A stretch of 5,364 bases of DNA from DASYPP01 sp036006525 (lineage in GTDB: Bacteria > Gemmatimonadota > Gemmatimonadetes > Gemmatimonadales > GWC2-71-9). The DNA lies in the NCBI GenBank assembly GCA_036006525.1, contig DASYPP010000018.1, positions 1 to 5,364 on the forward strand, written 5' to 3'. The position numbers were made by a program, and so were the translations under genes. The notes beneath the pieces were generated by a model. The model ran no database searches and was not told the DNA's origin. It saw nothing but the letters and a program-made list of their open reading frames with translations. Shown piece by piece: positions 1 through 4,736 of the stretch (position 1 is the stretch's first letter; every line of letters begins with the position of its first letter).

Positions 1-269
1 GTACCGGCTATTATCGCACCCCATGCTGCACCGAACAGGATGCAGGCACATATGTTAATAACAAACGCGGTGGATCCACTTCCCTGAATGCGGAGAGTGT
101 TTCCGCTCCTCTCCAAGATCAAAGCTACTATTACGAAGCAAACTACCTCCCAAGCACCTCCTGGGCTCACTGCAGGCAGCTGTGACGAAAGGATTCCGGC
201 CGCGACGGCCGCAAGCGTAACTAGGACAACCAGAAACGAGATTGTCCTAGGAAGTCGTGCAGACGTCAT
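1..269 (-). CDS. Partial multi-pass membrane protein, N-terminus only (possible sensor module)
   Basis: The minus strand is open from an ATG at 269-267 to the window edge, giving 89 residues without a stop. The protein begins MTSARLPRTISFLVVLV and has three hydrophobic stretches at about residues 10-28, 39-52 and 67-89. A polar loop with LERSGNTLRIQGSGST lies between the last two. A hydrophobic segment, a short loop with Gly and basic residues, then a segment ending in FGAAWGAIIAG resembles the N-terminal membrane modules of some HD-GYP or GGDEF signalling proteins, but the output domain lies outside the window, so this is inference. No good Shine-Dalgarno precedes the ATG; an in-frame TTG at 281-279 is an alternative, and an in-frame stop at 323-321 limits the start. 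Its codons are less GC-rich than those of the central genes. The plus-strand frame opposite (88-294) looks like its shadow. I am fairly sure it is coding and unsure of the family. Confidence 0.6.
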   Translation of the reverse strand, partial: MTSARLPRTISFLVVLVTLAAVAAGILSSQLPAVSPGGAWEVVCFVIVALILERSGNTLRIQGSGSTAFVINICACILFGAAWGAIIAG

Positions 270-579
270 GAGAAGACCCAAGCTTGAAGCATAGGCAGAG
301 AAAAGGGGAGGGCCCGGGTATTACTACCAGCTCTGATTCTCGCTAACTGACAGCACCTTCATCAAGAACCGTATCGCTGCGGTTATCATAAGAGCGTCAC
401 CCCCTAACAGGAGACTTCAGGTGGATAAACATCCCATCGTGAAGTGGTAAGCCTCGCTACAGCCTACCAGACGCTCCGCTCAGTTTTTTCCCGCTCTATT
501 CCGCTGTACTAACTCACGCACCAGCTAACCGGGGCCCCCTCCCTCATTTTCCTTTCAATTGGACTTAAGAAATCAGTAT
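270..579. other. Non-coding spacer, no gene recognised
   Basis: About 310 bases upstream of the left-edge membrane gene. Stops are frequent in all frames and I see no tRNA or known riboswitch. A 21-codon minus-strand frame (ATG at 390-388, after a G-rich stretch) is too short and unlike anything I know. The spacer is clearly less GC-rich than the genes to its right. It should contain the promoter of the left-edge gene, but I cannot pick a convincing -35/-10 pair. Confidence 0.5.
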
Positions 580-680
580 GATTTAGTGAATTTGTAATTT
601 AGTGAATTGGTGATTTAGTGAATTAGTGATTTGCGCGATTGTTAAATCACAAAATCACTAAATCTCTAAATCACTAAATC
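580..680. repeat. Palindromic array of 8-bp units (ATTTAGTG / CACTAAAT)
   Basis: The left arm repeats an 8-bp unit: ATTTAGTG alternates with AATTnGTG, and the 12-mer ATTTAGTGAATT recurs exactly at 581, 597 and 613, a strict 16-bp period. The right arm is the inverse: AAATCACA, AAATCACT, AAATCTCT, AAATCACT at 644, 652, 660 and 668, then AAATC. The arms can fold into a long AT-rich hairpin around a short GCGCG-containing centre (about 632-643). It starts 3 bp beyond the stop codon of the minus-strand gene ending at 684, so it may act as a 3' structure or mRNA stabiliser, although there is no classical GC stem plus U-tract. The units lack spacers, so it is not CRISPR. Confidence 0.85.
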
Positions 681-683
681 CAA

Positions 684-1481
684 TCAGGCCGGCCTTCTCG
701 CCGACACCCACCGATTCGTCGCGTCGAGCACGGCGAACACCGCCGCCCGCTCCGCGCTTTCCTTGATCTCGGCCGAGCCGGTGAGCAGGATGGATTCCCG
801 CCCGCCCAGCCCCTGCACGCCGGCAAAGACGAACTGGTGATCGAACGCCGAGATGATCTTGGCGCCTTCCAGCGCCACCGAATGATCGCTCAACAGCTTG
901 TCCAGCACCTGGACGCTGGCCCGTGCGGCGCCCTCCACCCGGCTCCGCGGGGTATCGCTGGCCTCTTCTTCCGCGCTCTCGGTCCGCCCCGACAACGACA
1001 GGGTCACCCGGATCGCGATCCGGTGGGGCCGGCCCGGTGCCACGGCCAGCGACTCGAACAGGAGCCCCCGGTTGAGCGCCCGGTCCTTCACCGCCTCCCG
1101 GTCCAGCGCGTCCAGCGGCCGCACCTCGGCCGTCTGCGCCACGCTGATCTTCCGGTGGTCGATCTTGAGCCCCAGCTGCGCCAGCAGCGCGCTCTCCACG
1201 TTCCGCACCACCTGCTTGGGACTCAGGCCGGCCTGGGCCAGGATGTGGATCTCGCTCACTTCGCCCAGCGGCGTCGTCACCACCCGGGCCGAGAGAATCC
1301 CTTCCAGGCTGGTGAGCAGGAGTTCCGCCCGGCGGACGCCCCAGGGATCGGGTGCCGGGATCTCCGGCTGCCCGCCAGAAGGCCGTCCGCCCGATGCCTC
1401 GTACCTCGGAGAGAATCCAGTCAATGCGCTGTCCCGTTGATGAAGTTGCCGAGGGCCGTACGGCCGTCCAAGGATATCCAT
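684..1481 (-). CDS. Conserved two-block protein of unknown function
   Basis: A 265-residue soluble protein with no signal peptide, membrane helix or cysteine cluster. Residues 1-45 look poorly structured (Gly, Pro, Arg, Ser). Block 1 (about 50-117) contains LLTSLEGILSARVV, GEVSEIHILA and ESALLAQLGLKIDHRKISVAQ. It looks like a small alpha/beta fold, and I recall similar segments in uncharacterised bacterial proteins. Block 2 (about 140-258) alternates beta strands (HRIAIRVTLSLSG, QFVFAGVQG, SILLTGSAEI) with helices and ends in VFAVLDATNRWV; an acidic linker (SAEEEASDTP) lies inside it. I cannot name a family or assign a reaction. The ATG at 1481-1479 has no clear Shine-Dalgarno and sits directly behind a hairpin. 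Conserved-looking sequence begins only near residue 46, so the true start could be internal, for example the TTG at residue 20. It follows the cyclase gene on the same strand after a 165-bp spacer. Coding is supported by length, strong GC bias at third positions and plausible secondary structure. Confidence 0.85.
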   Translation of the reverse strand: MDILGRPYGPRQLHQRDSALTGFSPRYEASGGRPSGGQPEIPAPDPWGVRRAELLLTSLEGILSARVVTTPLGEVSEIHILAQAGLSPKQVVRNVESALLAQLGLKIDHRKISVAQTAEVRPLDALDREAVKDRALNRGLLFESLAVAPGRPHRIAIRVTLSLSGRTESAEEEASDTPRSRVEGAARASVQVLDKLLSDHSVALEGAKIISAFDHQFVFAGVQGLGGRESILLTGSAEIKESAERAAVFAVLDATNRWVSARRPA

Positions 1482-1482
1482 A

Positions 1483-1505
1483 CCGGGTCTATCGGCAGAC
1501 CCCGG
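1483..1505 (-). promoter_or_regulatory. Leader hairpin directly upstream of the start codon at 1481
   Basis: On the minus strand CCGGGGTCT, the loop GCCGAT and AGACCCGG form an 8-bp stem with one bulged G, ending 1 base before the ATG. It occupies the space where a ribosome binding site should be, and no Shine-Dalgarno is visible elsewhere. It may restrict initiation at this ATG, or indicate that the real start is downstream. Confidence 0.4.
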
Positions 1506-1522
1506 GAAAACTTTAGTCTGCG

Positions 1523-1552
1523 GCTATAACCGCCAACGGTGCCAAGCCGCAA
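1523..1552 (-). promoter_or_regulatory. Possible weak promoter for the gene starting at 1481
   Basis: Minus strand TTGCGG (1552-1547) and TATAGC (1528-1523) are separated by 18 bp and lie about 40 bp upstream of the start codon. Each hexamer matches the sigma-70 consensus at only about four positions, and the -10 overlaps one arm of an inverted repeat. Low confidence. Confidence 0.2.
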
Positions 1553-1627
1553 AGAAATGCTGTAACTAATTGTATGCTATGGTATTCCGACTGTTCCTAC
1601 GCGCCTTCGCGCTTCGCGTTGGCGGTT
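1528..1627. repeat. Exact 11-bp inverted repeat spanning a 100-bp spacer
   Basis: AACCGCCAACG at 1528-1538 is perfectly inverted as CGTTGGCGGTT at 1617-1627, with 78 bp between. The inside of the right arm is bordered by a GC-rich stretch, GCGCCTTCGCGCTTCGCG (1601-1618). There is no coding potential between the arms. This could be a relic of a small non-autonomous element or a long-range RNA pairing; I see no flanking direct duplication. Confidence 0.5.
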
Positions 1628-1642
1628 GACCCGTGCGAATAC

Positions 1643-1664
1643 GGCTTCAGCCGTGGCTGAAGCC
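1643..1664 (-). terminator. Perfect hairpin embedding the cyclase stop codon
   Basis: GGCTTCAGCC (1643-1652) and GGCTGAAGCC (1655-1664) are perfect inverted copies separated by only 2 bases. The TGA stop of the minus-strand cyclase gene (1649-1647) lies inside the stem, so the hairpin encodes the last residues (GFSHG). No U-tract follows on the minus strand, so it is not a standard intrinsic terminator, though it may pause transcription or protect the 3' end. Confidence 0.45.
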
Positions 1665-3374
1665 CACGCCCATGTCGGGCGGCCCGTCGGCCGAGATACC
1701 CACCGTGTTCCGGCCGCCGGCCTTGGCCTGGTAGAGCGCTCGGTCCGCGACCACCAGCAGGTCGCCATCCGAGGGATGGCTGGGGTTGAACTCCGCCACG
1801 CCCACGCTCGCCGTCACCATGCCCACTTCGTAACCCATCCGGCGGCCCACGCCCTCGATGCCGGCCCGGAGCGCCTCGGCCACCCGGTTGGCGCCGGCCA
1901 GGTCGGTCCGGGTGAGGATCACCACGAACTCGTCCCCGCCGTAGCGGGCCGCCAGGTCGCTGGCCCGGACCGCGCTCTTGATCTCGTTCGCCACCGCGCG
2001 GAGCACGTCGTTGCCCGCCTCGTGCCCGTAGCGGTCGTTCAGGATCTTGAAATGGTCGAGGTCGATGAACAGGATCGCGAAACCCTCGAGGCTCCGCTTG
2101 CTGCGCTCGACTTCATACTGGATCCGGTCCCGCAACACCTTGAACGTGGAGAGCCCGGTGAGCACGTCCACCGCGGCGGCCTGCTGGGCGTCCTCCGCCC
2201 GGCGCTCCTGGTACGGCGTGCACTGGCGGAGGGTCGCCCGGCCCAGTGCGGCGGCCTCGGCAAAGGCCTGGCAGGTCAGGAAGCCGCAGGCCCGGCAATC
2301 CCAGGGCCGGCCGTTGGGTCCCAGGCCGATCAGCTTGAGAATATTGGTGACCGCCACCGGCTCCGGCGCCACCCGGCGGGGCTGGATCGCGAACACGGCC
2401 CCGACACTCGCGATCACGCCCTGGTCCACCACCGGCTGCGCGCTCCGGGGCGGCTCGCTCCGGGCCACCACCGCGCGGCGCCAGAAGAACTCTTCCCGGG
2501 GCCCGGACAGCGGGTGGTCCAGCGTCCCCTCGCAGGAGAGGAAATCCACGAAGCCCAGGTCCAGCCGGTCCACCGTGATCGCGTGGGCCAGGCCGGGCAG
2601 TGACTCCAGTCCCCGGATCTTCCGGAACCGGGCGCTCGACTGCCGCACTTCTTCCAGCATCGCCAGCGGCATTCCGCCCGCGGCCGAGATGTGGCGGCGC
2701 CGCTCTTCGGGAATCCGGGTGAAATATTCCTTCTGCTCCAGCACGCTGATCCCGCGCAGCTTGAGCAGCTGCTCCAGGTCCATGAAGGTGATGCCGGCGT
2801 CGAGATCGGCGCTGTTGCTGGGCGGACAGACCCCGGCGTACACCACTTTCATGTGGGGCCCATGGAGCGCCCGGAGATAGCGCGCCTCCGCCACCTGGGG
2901 ATAGGTGATCGGCGCCAGGTAGGGCACCAGCTCGGGATACTCGGCCGTAATCGTTTCCACGACCACCGGGTCGGTCGAGCGGATCACCGTGCCCCACGCC
3001 TGGTCGTCCCACAGCCGCAGGTACTCGCCCGCCACCAGCTCGTCGCCGATCACGCCGCGATACACCGAGCGGAATCCCGCCGCGTAGCACGCGTTGATCA
3101 CCTGCTCCGGCGTCGCCGGATAGAAGAATGCGGCGACCTCGGTCCCCAGGATGATGGCCCCGCCGCCCGCGGCCGCGATGGTGATCGCGCGGCCCAGCTC
3201 GCCCGCTACTTCAACCGCGCCATGAGGACAGGCGGGGAGACAGCGCCCGCAGCGAATGCACGCCTCGTCCACGATCCGGACCAGGGGTTCCTCGACCGCG
3301 ACCGCGTCGGTAGGGCAGACGCGGGCACACGCGAGGCATGCAACGCACGACGCGGGATCTATCGAGAATATCAC
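1647..3374 (-). CDS. Fe-S / [FeFe]-hydrogenase-like sensor diguanylate cyclase
   Basis: A 575-residue cytoplasmic protein. Domains in order: two [4Fe-4S] ferredoxin motifs (C10, C13, C16, C20 and C39, C42, C45, C49, each CxxCxxCxxxC); a domain like the large-subunit C-terminal part of [FeFe] hydrogenases (about 75-300, with YPELVPYLAPITYPQ and MKVVYAGVCPP); a four-cysteine Fe-S module (DCRACGFLTC, with C360, C363, C368, C385); and a GGDEF domain (about 400-560). The H-cluster motifs are degraded: the TSCCP position reads RSTDP (132-136), the MPCxxK position keeps only C183, and the last motif keeps C281 but loses the second cysteine, so hydrogen turnover is unlikely. The GGDEF domain has DVLTG (403-407), FIDLDHFK (436-443), ND (446-447), intact GGDEF (479-483) and an inhibitory RxxD (470-473) at the canonical five-residue distance, so it should make cyclic di-GMP from two GTP with product feedback. 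The start is GTG (3374-3372); an in-frame stop upstream leaves no ATG, GTG or TTG alternative. I infer redox, oxygen or gas sensing; the domain calls are from motifs. Confidence 0.93.
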   Translation of the reverse strand: MIFSIDPASCVACLACARVCPTDAVAVEEPLVRIVDEACIRCGRCLPACPHGAVEVAGELGRAITIAAAGGGAIILGTEVAAFFYPATPEQVINACYAAGFRSVYRGVIGDELVAGEYLRLWDDQAWGTVIRSTDPVVVETITAEYPELVPYLAPITYPQVAEARYLRALHGPHMKVVYAGVCPPSNSADLDAGITFMDLEQLLKLRGISVLEQKEYFTRIPEERRRHISAAGGMPLAMLEEVRQSSARFRKIRGLESLPGLAHAITVDRLDLGFVDFLSCEGTLDHPLSGPREEFFWRRAVVARSEPPRSAQPVVDQGVIASVGAVFAIQPRRVAPEPVAVTNILKLIGLGPNGRPWDCRACGFLTCQAFAEAAALGRATLRQCTPYQERRAEDAQQAAAVDVLTGLSTFKVLRDRIQYEVERSKRSLEGFAILFIDLDHFKILNDRYGHEAGNDVLRAVANEIKSAVRASDLAARYGGDEFVVILTRTDLAGANRVAEALRAGIEGVGRRMGYEVGMVTASVGVAEFNPSHPSDGDLLVVADRALYQAKAGGRNTVGISADGPPDMGVGFSHG

Positions 3375-3387
3375 CTGGGAGTCCCAG
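3375..3387 (-). promoter_or_regulatory. Hairpin abutting the GTG start of the cyclase gene
   Basis: CTGGG-AGT-CCCAG is a perfect 5-bp stem with a 3-base loop ending at the base next to the GTG codon. The only Shine-Dalgarno-like string on the minus strand, GGGA about 7 bases before the GTG, lies in the stem. This suggests low or conditional translation; that is inference. Confidence 0.4.
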
Positions 3388-3412
3388 AGGACGGAGCGAA
3401 TACGGCCGAGTA

Positions 3413-3441
3413 ATAATCGGGAGGACGACCTGCCGTGTCAA
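3413..3441 (-). promoter_or_regulatory. Candidate sigma-70 promoter of the cyclase gene
   Basis: The minus strand has a perfect -35 TTGACA (3441-3436), a 17-bp spacer and GATTAT (3418-3413) as -10, matching four of six consensus bases. TATTAC, three bases further on, is an alternative -10. The predicted transcript would start near 3406, giving a leader of about 30 nucleotides. The promoter makes the cyclase gene transcriptionally independent of the receiver gene upstream. Confidence 0.6.
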
Positions 3442-3509
3442 GAGAGGTGGACTGATGCAAATCGCTGCAAATTGAGGACTTACATGTGGCGTCATCTCCG
3501 CAACCCGAA

Positions 3510-3616
3510 AGCCGGTAATGGTCGGTAGAGGGCGGTAGAAGGCGGTATGGTGGCCTTGGGCAGGGCCAACGCCGCTTACCGCCTCATTCCGCCCATTACC
3601 GCCTATTACTGCCCTG
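3510..3616. repeat. Palindromic array of 10-bp units (GGCGGTAGA / TACCGCC)
   Basis: The left arm has four 10-bp units starting at 3510, 3520, 3530 and 3540: AGCCGGTAAT, GGTCGGTAGA, GGGCGGTAGA, AGGCGGTATG. The right arm has four inverted units at 3577, 3587, 3597 and 3607: TACCGCCTCA, TTCCGCCCAT, TACCGCCTAT, TACTGCCCTG. Over 37 bp the arms (3511-3547 and 3577-3613) match at 28 positions. The central loop carries its own small stem, TGGCC (3551-3555) with GGCCA (3564-3568). It lies between the receiver and cyclase genes, upstream of the cyclase promoter. Confidence 0.85.
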
Positions 3617-3649
3617 TGGCTCACAACGTGCGCTAAGTTGTTTCAGGGC
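3611..3649 (-). terminator. Two-tier hairpin downstream of the receiver gene
   Basis: GCCCTG (3611-3616) pairs with CAGGGC (3644-3649), and inside it ACAAC (3623-3627) pairs with GTTGT (3637-3641). It begins 12 bp beyond the receiver stop codon, a typical terminator position, but no U-tract follows. It partly shares its distal arm with the 10-bp-unit array. Confidence 0.3.
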
Positions 3650-3661
3650 AATAGATTGGCG

Positions 3662-4099
3662 TCACCCAGCATCGCTGGTCTTGGGGGTTTTCAAACAGCG
3701 CACTACGATGGCGACCAGGTCGACCGGTGAAAAAGGCTTCTCGATGAAGCAGTTCTGCAGGATATCGGGGGAGAGCAGATCAGTGGAGTCCGAGGCGAAG
3801 CCGGACATGTACACCACCGGGAGGCCGGGCCGCAGTTGGCCGAGAAGCCGGCCGAGTTCGGCGCCGTTCATACGAGGCATCTTGACGTCGGTGAGGACCA
3901 GGTCGGGAGTGATTCCGGTATTGATCAGGTCCCGGGCGGCGACTCCGTCCTCGGCGCCCATGGTGGAGAACCCGCTGGCTTCGAGGATCCGCGATGTCAG
4001 GCTGCGGACCAGGGAGTCATCGTCCACCACCAGCACGAAGGGTTTGCCATCCGACTGAGGGTGCACATTCGCCTGGCTGGACTTCTGTTCGCCGGACAC
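3662..4099 (-). CDS. Stand-alone response-regulator receiver protein
   Basis: A 145-residue single-domain receiver. After a polar N-terminal tail (residues 1-19), the REC domain runs from about 20 to 138. VLVVDDD supplies the acidic pair D26/D27, the phosphoacceptor is D71 in LTDVKMPRMNG, the conserved Ser/Thr is S99 in YMSGFAS, the switch aromatic is F118 and the lysine is K121 in FIEKPFSP. All catalytic residues are present, so aspartyl phosphorylation is expected. No DNA-binding or enzymatic output follows, as in CheY-like or phosphorelay proteins, and the MSGF...EKPFSP style resembles receivers of hybrid histidine kinases. I chose the GTG at 4099-4097 because GGAGGTGATT ends two bases before it; the longer frame from an ATG at 4201 would add 34 unlike residues and run through that site. 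No partner kinase is visible. The next gene on this strand is 287 bp away behind a hairpin, so co-transcription with the cyclase is not evident. Confidence 0.9.
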   Translation of the reverse strand: MSGEQKSSQANVHPQSDGKPFVLVVDDDSLVRSLTSRILEASGFSTMGAEDGVAARDLINTGITPDLVLTDVKMPRMNGAELGRLLGQLRPGLPVVYMSGFASDSTDLLSPDILQNCFIEKPFSPVDLVAIVVRCLKTPKTSDAG

Positions 4100-4101
4100 G
4101 G

Positions 4102-4111
4102 AATCACCTCC
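4102..4111 (-). promoter_or_regulatory. Near-perfect Shine-Dalgarno for the receiver gene
   Basis: GGAGGTGATT on the minus strand is complementary to the 3' end of 16S rRNA, and its GGAGG core is 7 bases from the GTG at 4099. This fixes the start codon and implies efficient translation, in contrast to the other minus-strand genes here. Confidence 0.85.
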
Positions 4112-4168
4112 GCGCACTCGTGCGCCGTGGTTTTCCCAGTTGCCAAGAAGGATTGAAACAGGGCGATG

Positions 4169-4197
4169 ACTATGCACCCTCCTTTGCATCTTCGCAA
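4169..4197 (-). promoter_or_regulatory. Possible promoter of the receiver gene
   Basis: Minus strand TTGCGA (4197-4192), a 17-bp spacer and CATAGT (4174-4169) each match the sigma-70 consensus at four of six positions. They lie 70 to 100 bp upstream of the chosen GTG start. Plausible but weak; the divergent plus-strand gene begins 39 bp away. Confidence 0.3.
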
Positions 4198-4203
4198 GCA
4201 TGT

Positions 4204-4306
4204 CCGCAGATTGAGCAGATTCCGGAGATTAGACGATGAGTAAAGTCAGGATCTGGGCGATCTCACTACATCTGAGTAATCTGTGCGTAGTCTGCGTAAT
4301 GTGCGG
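4204..4306. repeat. Palindromic array of 9-bp units (GCAGATTnn), right arm coding
   Basis: In the left arm GCAGATT, GCAGATT and GGAGATT start at 4206, 4215 and 4224, a strict 9-bp period. The right arm, AATCTGTGC, GTAGTCTGC, GTAATGTGC at 4278, 4287 and 4296, is its inverse. The stretches 4204-4231 and 4277-4306 can pair imperfectly. The left arm supplies the GGAG ribosome site of the gene at 4236 and the right arm lies in its coding frame. A related half-array occurs at 5099. Confidence 0.75.
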
Positions 4307-4736
4307 CTGGACCATCATGGGATGTGCGGCCGCACGGCAGCATCCCCAGCTCACTGCAACGTCCGCGGAGCTGGAGCGACGAGACCAACCGGTCACTCAG
4401 GAGGATTTGCAGATTCTGATAAGAGCCCAGGCGCTTCTCGGGAACGAGTCGATGTGGAATCGGAACGATGACCGGGTATGCGACGATGACGAAGCTACGG
4501 GAAAGAGAAGCCTCTTCTGCGCCCTTCAAAAAGCCTGCATAGAAGTATTGGGTAGCTACGATCACCGGCGCGTAGCTCTGCAGGAGGTGAGGTTTGCGGT
4601 CGAGGATGCCACGCGGGGACGAGACTTCGAGCACCGCCTGATGGAATTCAACAATCTCCCTGAGACCCAACTGGTCGACATCAGGAGAGTCCTTCAGGTC
4701 GCCACGGAACGGGTCAAATCGCGCCTGTCACAATGA
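4236..4736 (+). CDS. Probable lipoprotein or secreted protein of unknown function
   Basis: A 166-residue protein. The N-terminus has a basic n-region (K3, R5), a hydrophobic stretch (about 6-28) and an approximate lipobox, IMGC with C30, so export and lipid anchoring are likely but not certain. The mature part is polar and mainly helical, with the stretch RNDDRVCDDDEATGKRSLFC around C82 and C95, then C101, and a C-terminal half containing HRRVALQEVRFAVEDATRGR and FEHRLMEFNNLPET. The latter segments look conserved; I recall similar uncharacterised bacterial proteins but cannot name a function. C82 and C95 could form a disulfide outside the cytoplasm. The start ATG has GGAG eight bases upstream (4224-4227). 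Internal ATGs at residues 22 and 28 are alternatives but would remove the signal-like region. Residues 15-23 (NLC, VVC, VMC) are a tripeptide repeat encoded by a 9-bp DNA array. It overlaps the next gene by 4 bp (ATGA), so the two are translationally coupled. Confidence 0.82.
   Translation: MSKVRIWAISLHLSNLCVVCVMCGWTIMGCAAARQHPQLTATSAELERRDQPVTQEDLQILIRAQALLGNESMWNRNDDRVCDDDEATGKRSLFCALQKACIEVLGSYDHRRVALQEVRFAVEDATRGRDFEHRLMEFNNLPETQLVDIRRVLQVATERVKSRLSQ

Noticed and set aside
88..294. 68-codon plus-strand frame at the left edge
   Set aside because: The product is polar and featureless, whereas the opposite strand encodes three hydrophobic segments typical of a membrane protein.
300..540. 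tRNA, small RNA or riboswitch in the left spacer
   Set aside because: I found no cloverleaf, CCA end or known aptamer motif, including no cyclic di-GMP riboswitch pattern.
580..680. Possible CRISPR array
   Set aside because: The units are 8 bp, contiguous and inverted in the second half; there are no unique spacers and no cas genes.
837..1529. Plus-strand frames (837-1529 and 898-1440) opposite the two-block protein
   Set aside because: They are shadows in a GC-rich gene; the products are Arg/His/Pro/Ser-rich with no folded-domain pattern, while the minus-strand product has regular secondary structure.
1626..2603. Long plus-strand open frame opposite the cyclase gene
   Set aside because: Its product is a compositionally skewed His/Arg/Gly/Pro string without domains, and the minus strand there encodes a clear GGDEF protein. 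The same applies to the frames at 2047-2880 and 2691-3413 (plus) and 2113-3090 (minus).
3211..3624. Minus-strand frame overlapping the start of the cyclase and the spacer
   Set aside because: It lies out of frame with the ferredoxin motifs, and its upstream part is translated from the 10-bp repeat array.
4097..4201. Upstream ATG start at 4201 for the receiver protein
   Set aside because: It would add 34 residues unlike any receiver extension and run through the strong GGAGGTGATT site that precedes the GTG at 4099.
4266..4670. Minus-strand frame opposite the probable lipoprotein gene
   Set aside because: No ribosome site or recognisable domain. The plus-strand frame has a ribosome site, a signal-like N-terminus and a coupled downstream gene.
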